The notes under the pieces were generated by a model that was not told the origin of the DNA, made no database searches, and worked only from the letters and a program-made list of their open reading frames with translations. A program made the position numbers and the translations under genes. A stretch of DNA of 19,559 nucleotides from Elusimicrobiota bacterium (GTDB taxonomy: Bacteria; Elusimicrobiota; Elusimicrobia; FEN-1173): positions 1 through 19,559 of the forward strand of contig PMLF01000326.1 of assembly GCA_003158755.1 (NCBI GenBank), in the 5' to 3' direction. Positions 10,201 through 19,200 of the stretch are shown here, one piece after another (the first letter of the stretch is position 1; every line of letters starts with the position of its first letter).

Positions 10201-13200
10201 TCCGTTTGGAGTCGCTCGTGAAAGCGGCCCAGGAAGCGGGTAAACCCGACGGGGACCGCACCGCCATTTTGCAGAAGTTGGTCAATCAAAACCGGCGATT
10301 CAATCCCCTTTCCCGGATGAGCGCGGAGGCCAAAATCGGATTGGTCGTCGGCGTCTCGGTTGTCGGCGCGGCGGCCATGATCGGGTTGGGCATCGGTAGT
10401 TTGGGTTTCGGCGCCGCCATGAAAGTATTTATGGTGTGGACGCTCATCAAACAGTTGCGGGACAAACGCCCGGAGAACTGGAAGGGATGGCTCAAGCTAG
10501 GCGCCACGGCCCTGTTTACCCTCAACATGCTCGGCGTTCCCATCCTGGACCTCTTGGTCAATGCGCACGGCGGAGTGATGGGTTTCATCTCCGCGAAATT
10601 CCATCTTCAACAAGCGGCCTCCGCGGCGACGACGGTGACGACGGCGAAAGGCGGTACCGACTGGCGCTTCGTCAAACGGGCAGGCTTCGCGTTCCTCTCG
10701 GTTTCCATGGCGGTGAACGTCGCCCAAGGCGTCGTCCGGCCGCAGCACGTTAAGATGCCCGCCTTGGGAGGGGGCGGTCCCGACGACGACAAGAAAGGTC
10801 CTCTCGATAAGTTCTTCTCCGTCGCGAAGGCATTCTGGGGATATGTTTTGAGCCGGGGGTTGGTGACCAACCTGGTCGTGATCGGCGCCTCCCTCGCCTC
10901 GGCGGGTTTGATGAGCGCGTTCCCGGGCTTGGCTTCCATGATTTCCTTCGACCGGCTCATGTCGTTGACGCCCGCCCTCCTGACGGCCCTGGTGTCGGGC
11001 CTCATCGCCCGGTTCTTCGTCCAGAAGAAAACCTCCGACCGGAGGGCCTACCTGATCGCCCTTCCCATCATGGCGGCGCTGGGAGTGGCGATGTACTTCG
11101 GTCTGCCGGCTGGTACGGATTTGCTTCATCACCTTACCCAGACTTCGCTTTGGCGCGGGTTGGGAGCGGGGGCTGACGTCATTGGGAAAGCGGCTTTCAT
11201 CGGCGCCACGGCCGTGATCTCAACCAAGTCGTGGGGGATCCTGGGTGACACCGCCTCCACGCTGCCCGGAGCCAAATTCCGCGCCCGGGTCGGGCCGCTC
11301 CTCAAGAGGGCGAACGAGGGCCGGCGGCTGGCGGCCGGGGGGCGAACGACGGAGCAGTGGCAGGCGCTTCAGAAGGAACACCGACAGAAGGAAGTCGCCA
11401 AGTTGGATGAACAACTCCAACCGATGATGGATTTCGCTCGACGGTCCCCTCAGTCCGCGAAAGCCCTGGCCAAGCAGATTCAGGAGCTTCAGGCGAAGAA
11501 AAAGGCGCTGACGGACCAGACGGCGGAGGACTTCCAGCGGGAGCAAGAAGCCGTCCGTCTGACCCGCGTGGACGAGCTCAACTTGGATGACGTGCGGATG
11601 GTCGCGGCGATGGAAGCGGGCATTCGAGTAAGCGATCTCACCCCGGAGGAGCTGAAAAAGTTGATGCGGCTCCGTTCCCAGGATGTGGATGCGTGGCCGG
11701 AAGGACCCTTCGAAATTCGCCATGAGCAGTTGAGGCGGATGTTGGAAATCGAGAGCGTCGTCTTGGCGTGGGCTCTGCCTACCGAGGAAGCCAAGCGGAT
11801 TTTCCGGGAGGTGTCGGGAGATTCTTGGGCCCTGGAAGACGCCGGACAAAAAGATCAGGCCAAGGAACTTCGGAAGACTTCCTTGAAAACAATTGCCGGG
11901 CTTGTCTCTTCCCAGAGCGATGAGTTCTACCGGGAGCGTTTGAAGGCCGTGGTCCGCGGTGAACTGGAAGGGCTGAGGAAAGACGAGGTCGTTTCCCTTG
12001 AAACTTTCCAGTCGTTGGCGCGGAAGCATCAACTGACCGTCCGCGGCCGCACCGTGCGATTGACCGCCCGCGAGGTGGCGAGGATATTCGCGGAACTTCG
12101 TCACGGCGAAGCTTTGAAGGAAGCCTTCCAGTTGATGGATTCCCGAATCGATGAACTGTTCTTTTTCGAGAATCTGGCCGACCAACTGACGCCGGAACAA
12201 GCGGAGCCGTTCTTCCTGGAAGCCCTGCGGACCATCAAGGACACCGACGATTTGAACGCGCTGTGGGCCTTCGCGGCTTCTTTTGGGTTGACCGACCGCA
12301 TCGACGACATTTTTAGAGCGGAGTCCCAACGGCGCAACTTGGAGACGCGGCTGGCGGAAGAAAAGAAGGCCGAAGCCAAGGCTCAGGCGGATTTGGATGA
12401 TACGAAACCCACCGAAGCCAGAGCCGTTCTCGAAGGTCGATTGAAGACCGCCAAAATGGCCTTGGAAAATACGACGAGCGAGTTGAAGCGCTTGGGCGAT
12501 GGGCTTGAAGCGCGGAAGAAAGCCTGGCGGTTGACCGCGGATTCTTGGGTGGCCATGTCGCACCTTCATAAAGGGGTGTGGGACACGGTTTCAAGGTCGG
12601 GGAACGATTTCACGTTCAAGCGTAACGACCGGACGCTTCTTGTAACCGTTCGTCCCGTGGACAGGGAAAACGGGGTATTCGTGATCATGGAGCAGGAACC
12701 GGGCAAGGAGCCGGTGATGCGCATGTATCTTTCCGGTTCGGACCTCGCGTCTCCCGTGGAAACATGGACGGACGGCAGGCTTCCCCGCGTGACGAAGACG
12801 GAAGATCCGACAACCAAGGCCGTGACGTTCACGGTTGAGGTGGGCAACAATACGGTGAAGTTGAAACGGGCGGCCGGGAAAAAGGAACTGTCGTTGGACG
12901 GCGAGCCTTCGGTGGATTCGGTGAGATTCCTTTTGGGCGAAACCGCCGGGAAGGTGAGGAAAACTCTAGCCGGCCCGCCGCCCGCGACGCCCGCTTTAGT
13001 GGCGAAGGTCCTTGCGGAGGCGAAGAAAAAGCCGGAGAGCCAAGTCCAGGCGCTCATCCTTGGTGACAAAGACCTGTGGCAAAAGGTGGAAGGCGTCGAT
13101 CCAGCGATGGTTCAGGGTTTCAAAGAAATTGAAAAGCGTTTCGGCCGCGCGATCGCGGAAAACCTGCCCCTGGCGTTCCTCGGAAATCACCGCTTGGTGG

Positions 13201-16200
13201 GACAGTCCCTCCTGGGCACCGGCGTGGAAGGGCGGATCAACCATATGCTTACCCTCCTGTCCGGAATTTCCCCCGAGGCAGCCCGGGAAACCCTGACGAA
13301 GGTCTCCTCCCGTCTGGCCGCGAACGCCGACACCGTGAAAATCGCCCAGGCTCTGGAGTTCACCCACGCGAGCCTGCTGACGTCTATGGACGATAAACTG
13401 AAATCCGCCGGTCTCAAAGCGAAGCAGATGTCTATCGTGCAAAATTTCGTCCTGGAAACGGAAACCCTGGAAGTTACACGGAAAAACGAATCTTCCCGCG
13501 CCCTGGCGCGGCTGTTGCGGTCTCTGAATAAAGACGCTCAACGGGCCGTGACGGCGGAATTGGCCCGGTTCGGCATCAAGATCGCGTCCGGAAACCGGCG
13601 GGCCGGCCTGGCCCGGGCCGCCGCCGATCTTCGCGTGAAGCGCGTGGTCCGCTCCAGCGGGGGCATGGAATCCATGATGACGGTTTCCAAATTAGGAGAA
13701 ATTAGACGGAACGGGTTGGAGGAAGAAAAGAACGTGGCAGCGGCGCTGATCCTCGCGGGTCAGGCCTGTCATCCCGACCTCTACGGAGAACCGGAACAAA
13801 CTTTCCGGCGCTCCTGGTTCTCCTTTTGGAAAAACGGGCCGACCCTCATGGTGGCGGCTCCCGCCATAGCATTCTTTGACTTCATCGTCGAACGGCGGAC
13901 CGCGCGGAGGGAAAACGTTTCGCAGCAACTCGCGGAGGCCCTCGCGCGCGCCGACAAAGGCCGACGGGATTTCTTGACCGGCGTTCTTTCCGAAAACGGC
14001 GTTCCTTTGGACCTGAAGGCCGCCTTCCCGCCATCCTCGATCCTCCACCCGTTCCGCAGTATGGCGGCCAGGTGGGCTCTCCGGTCCAAGGTGATGGACG
14101 CGGTGGACGCCGCGCCTTTGGCGGCCGCTCAGAACCGCATGAAGGAACTCCAGGGCCTCATCAAGGACCGCCAGGTGAGGAACGAAGTTCTTTGGCACGT
14201 CGTGAGAGGCGCCGAACTCGCTCAACAATCCAGGAATTTTGGAGAAAAGGGAATTAGTTTGGGGACTTTCCTGGCGAAGGTGGTCGGCAAGTTGGACGAC
14301 GAGTTGCCGATCGCTTTAGCGGACGTTTCTTTGATCAGCCTTCGCGAGGCCGCGCTCCAAGCCTTGTATATGGACCGTATCAGCAACTTCGCCGTTTTTG
14401 TCCCGGAGAGCGACAAAAAACTAGATGACCTTCTGGCCGGGTGGTTGGCCTCGGCCAACCCGGCGGTCCGTCAACAGTTCTTCACTCAGGTGAATGCGAA
14501 GTCCGTCGTCAAATGGGATGAGGCGGACTTCAAGGACGCCGCGGCGGCGGGCGATGAAGCCGCGTTCCAGGCGTTCCTCCAAAAACAGCGGACGACTTTC
14601 TGGACGACGAAACGCGACGCGCTTCGTGAGGCCCTTTCGCCCCAGGACGCTCTGCGTCTGGCGGTGGCGCTGGAGAACGTGGTGGACGAGAGGCCTTTGG
14701 CGCAAGGGTTGAAGGAAGCCGGATTGCCCGACGGGATCCTGGGCAAGATCCCGGCGGACTTAAAAACGGTTCAGGCCGGGCACTTGAAGCCTTTCTTGAG
14801 CCACCTGATCGCGGATGCGTTGAACAAACTCTTGCCTTCGGATCAGGCGCGCGAGGTGTTGACCGCTTTGGGATCCACTACCGACCAGCGCACGCTGCTG
14901 GAGGTGTTGGCTTCCACGTCCCTGGGGAACTATGCGAAAGAGCTCCTGCCCGGGGAAGAAGTCCAGTCTTTCCAAGCCGCCAAAGCGGCGGCCGGGGCGA
15001 CTGCTTTCTTGGCCAACCTTTCGGACGCCTCTCCCGTCGAATCCGTCGGCCAAAAGTTGCACGGGGATATTCTTCATGTGGGGCTCTTGGCGGCAATGGG
15101 AGGATTGGGAATTGCGGGTATTCATTTCGGGGTTCTTCCCACGGTAATGGTTTTGTTGGGGATCACGAACGTTTCCTGGAGCGTTCTGACGATCACGTTC
15201 CTGCTCCTGATGGGGATGGGCGCGAGCGCCGTCCTGGTCAGCGTGACGGATCAGGTGGGCAAGGCTAGAACCGCGGCCAAAGCCGCGGTCCGGAACTTCT
15301 TCACGACACAAAGCCCCATGACGGTTTTCGGCGTGGTGGCCCTGGGGATTTTGGCGGTGTATTTCGGGGTCGTGCCCCTCGTCCTGGGGGGCTTGAAATT
15401 GGCGGGCGTCGCCGTCTCGGGAGCCTTGGCCGTCAAGTTTGCGTCGGTGCTGGCCGCGGGCGTTTTGCTGGCCCATTTCGCGCCGCGCTGGTGGCCCTCG
15501 ACGGCGGCGGTCGAGCCGTTCGCCTTCAGCCAGGAGGAATTCTTCACGGCCCTGCGGTCGGGCGAAGACCTCGGATCCGCCGCGCGGAACATGGAATTGG
15601 CCATGGAGAGCATGACGCCGGCGCAGGTGATCGATTTCGTCGATTCCCTCTTGGACCAGGACGTTATGGCCGGGCCGGCGGTGCGCGCCATGATTCAAGG
15701 CTCGCTGCCCATGGCAAACGGCGAGGCGCTCGACGGCGAACTCTCTTTTGGAAGCCTTATGACTCAACTGGGTCTGGACACGGGGTTGGTCCCGCCTCAA
15801 GCGGCGGCCGTGACGCTGGACGCCATCCGCGTCCGTCTGTCGGAGAAAGCGGCGGCTCAAGAGGCGGCGGAAAAAGCGGCTTCGCAGAAAGGTTTCCTGT
15901 CCCGTCTCTGGTCCAGCGCGATGGGCCGCGAGGAAGATCGTTTTGACGCGGTGAAGGCCGCGAACGATCGTTTGTCGGCGGCCGTGGGTGTCGGCGGAGA
16001 ATCGGCCATTGATAGAGTTTTGGAAAACACGGACGGCGCGACGACCTTCGGAGACTTCCTGGCCGGCCGCGGCATCAATGCCTCGGCCATGGCGCTGCGC
16101 CTCCTCGGCGTGAAGATGGCCGACGTCGTCGCTTACCGCGCCCAACTGGTCAAGAAAGACCAAGCGCTTGACGGGGAACGCCTGAAACTGACGGCTCTCC

Positions 16201-19200
16201 TGGAGACCTCCCGCCTCTTGCGGATGATGAGGACCCCCGATCAATTCGTTTCCGAGCTGGAAAGCCAGCGGGAGCGGTGGATCGCCGCCATGGGGGAGAT
16301 GGAAAATGGATTCTCCGAGCCCTGGGAAGCTGAAGCCGCCATGCAAGCCCTCTTCCTTGACGCCGGATTAATGGTGGAACTGCCAAGCTCCGCCAGGGAA
16401 GCGGCCAAGGCGACGGTGGAGATGCCCAAGCTTTCCGCGCGGCTCGCGGAAGTGGAGAAAAAGATTACGGCGCACAATGCCGCCAAGGCGAAAGAAAAGA
16501 GGACAAAGGTTTGGAAAACCCAGTTGGCCGCCTTGGAGAGCCAGCGGACCGCGCTGAACCAACAAATCGGCGGACACACCACCGCCTTGCAATACCATGA
16601 GACTCTGGCGTCGTCGGACTTCCCTCGCTTCCTGCGGGAGAGCCTGGACCGCGCGGCCGAACGGGGCGAGACCATTACCCGGGCGCTCGAAATCCTCGCC
16701 CATCCGGATCAATTCACCGCGACGGAAACGGAAAAGGTCCTCACGGGTTTCGCCGAGCTCTTGAACTCCAAAGACCCCGCCGTCAGCCGCCGGGCGCGGG
16801 AAGCCGCGGCCGGCGCGCGGGTGGACTTGCGCGCTCTCACCGCGGACCCGGCCAAGGCCATCGACGCGCTCCTGGCGGCCCGGGCCAAGACCATCGGCGA
16901 CGCCGCGGTCGCGGACCTATTTAAAGTTTTCGGGAATATATCCGATCGGCGTCAACGGTCGGCGCTCCTGACGGTCATAACGGCGTCCCCCAACCGCGCG
17001 TTGAAGAACGTCATGGAAGAGTTCGGTTTCGATATTCCAGCCGAGCACGCTAAGTTGTGGAGCGCCCTGGGCGACCGGCGGGTGAGCGAAGTCCGGGATT
17101 TCCTGGCGGTGGCCCTGCACGAGAGGATGTCGGCCCGAACGCGGCCCTTGGCTTATCGGGACGCCGGCGGGGTTCTCGTTACGGCGGAGGATCAGTTGGG
17201 CGTTTTGGAGATGATCCTGTCCGAGCGGGCGGCCAAGGAACCGGCGGTGTTCGCCCGGCTCGGGATCGTGTCCGACGTCAAAAATCCCCAAGCCGCCGAC
17301 ATCGCCCGGGCCCTGGAAGCCGGCCGGCAGGAGAAGAACCTCGACGAACTGCGGGCCCTGGTGGACGGTCTGGGCGGTTTGGCGGATAACCAAGAATTCC
17401 TCTGGGCCCTTGCCAACGGCCAATGGCCTTTGCGCCGGGGATTGGCTCCGGAACTGGCGAAGAAATACGATGCCTTGCGCCGCGCCCAGGACCCGGCCCA
17501 ATTCCAAATGCCGGCGGTGATGCTGCTGGCCGAGGGATTACTTTCCCAGCCCGCGCGGTTCGATACACACAGGAAGGAGGTCGAAGCGAAGCTCTCGGAC
17601 GTTCTTTTGTCCGAGCACACGCGGCTCGCCGGTCGGCGCGCGTTCCTGAAAGCCGTGGCGCTGAGGCTGGCCAAAACCCAAGGGGATCGGTTGGCCAAGG
17701 ACGCGGACGTTTTGATGGCCGCGGACGGCGATGCGACGTTGAATGAATTCTTCACTTCCAGCTTGATGGTCGGGCCGTGGGTCTTGTCCGATTGGCCTCG
17801 GCTGGCGCGGGAACTCCGCCTATCGGAGGTCCGGCCTTGGATCCTCTTGGCGCTTCAGGCCCGCGCGGCCGGACGTCCGGCTTTGGAGCGGGTGGACCTG
17901 TCCGGGCATACGACCGAGACTTTGAAGGGAGCGACTCCCGTCCAGAAAGCGGCGCTCACGGCTTGGTCGGGGCGTCTGGGCGTTGCGATCACGGAGAAAC
18001 AGACTCCGGCGGAAGTGAACCAGGCGGTCCAGGCCCTTGCCCGCAAGCGCGCCGAGGACGCCGCCAACGCCTTGAAAGCCAAAGGCGGAACGGCGCTGCT
18101 TAAGCACCTATTGACGGAAGAATCGTCCCGGCCGCTTCAGGATGTTCTTTCCGCCGATGAATTCGCGGTGGTGCCCGGGGATTCCCAGTCCCTGACCGTC
18201 GGCGACCTCCGGGTTTATGTGGCACTCCTGCTGGCGGAAGTCCTTAAGACCGACCGGACGTTCCTGCCGGAAGAGGGCGCGGCGATCGCGGCGGCCCTGG
18301 TGTCCGCGTCCGACCGGGCCTATATCCTGGGCCGGTTGGGGAAGATGGGCGTGACCGTGGCGGACCAAAAGGATCTCTCCGCGGCACTGACGGAGGCGTT
18401 GAAGATCGGCGAGCTCAAGGCCATGCCGGATCATTTGGCCGAGGCGATCATCGAGAAGGTGGACGCGCTCCCGGATGCCGGGAAAGTTTGGGACGCCGTA
18501 TTCCAGGCGGGCGAGCATGGACGTTTGCCGGACGGCGTGGCGTCCATCGTCGATGGTTTGCCTGCCCTGCAATCCACTCGGCTTTCCCGAAAGCAACTCG
18601 AGGACTTGCGGCGGGCCGTGATGGTCCAGGTTCGCGAGCGCGCGTTCCTGAGGGCCTTCGTCGACAAACAGCCGAAGGATTCGTCGGAAGTACGCTTGGC
18701 CGATCAACAGGAACTGGTTGCCTGGCTGGCGGCTCACCCCGACGCCAAACCTCGCGCGGAGGCGTATTTCAAAACGCATGGACTGGACTTGGCCGATATC
18801 CTGGGAGAATCCAAGCCGCCCGAGGAGGAAGTCTCTCCAGTTCAACCGACAACGAAAAATCCACCCAAGGAGCCGGCGGCGGTCCGATTTGAAAGAGGAC
18901 TGAAGGCCATTCCCGGAGCCCTGTTCCGCGCTCCCGGCGCGGTGTGGCGCAAGGCCGGAGGTTTGTCCCTGGGCCGCGTTTCGAACTGGCGGACTCGTCG
19001 GGCGGAAAAACGCGCCGAAGCCCGATGGGCGCGCATCCAGACTTTGAGGGACCGCCGGACGAAGGCGGAAGAAGATTTGGCGAAGGATTCGGCTCGTTTG
19101 GCCGAGCTTAAGAAAACGCTGGTCGAGATCGACGCCGCCCGGAAGTCACTTGCCGGGAGGCAGCCGCTGACCGACGCTTTGGCCAAGGCTAGGGCGGAGG

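Larger units (their letters stand above)
11637..18020 (+). repeat. Dispersed helix-cap motif (hydrophobic/polar-S/T/D-P-x-x), about ten copies
   Basis: Copies read by eye, with first residue: LTPEEL 3879, LTPEQA 4062, ISPEAA 4422, LSPQDA 4878, LPSDQA 4944 (variant), MTPAQV 5204, RTPDQF 5410, AHPDQF 5566, QDPAQF 5829, QTPAEV 6000. Each is followed by a hydrophobic residue five to seven positions later and appears to start a helix. None was noted before the long helical half. Spacing is irregular (66 to 456 residues), and a Ser/Thr-Pro-Glu cap is a common way for any helix to begin, so common descent is unproven. Confidence 0.35.

Noticed and set aside
11220..12569. 449-codon open frame on the minus strand
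   Set aside because: Antisense shadow of the coiled-coil and helical part of the giant gene; it shows no family motif, and the sense frame has clear coding character over the same bases.
15270..15289. Perfect 8-bp inverted repeat with a 4-base loop, a possible terminator hairpin
   Set aside because: No T-run follows, it lies inside the open frame encoding a basic loop of membrane cluster C, and short GC-rich palindromes are expected in such DNA.
14760..16346. 528-codon open frame on the minus strand
   Set aside because: It lies wholly opposite the giant frame. The translation is rich in Arg, Gly, His and Gln with no domain pattern, as expected from the complement of GC-rich coding sequence, and it has no supporting context.
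17573..17580. AAGGAGGT, a strong ribosome-binding-site match that might start an internal gene
   Set aside because: No ATG or GTG start follows at normal spacing, and the bases encode Lys-Glu-Val within the continuous frame.
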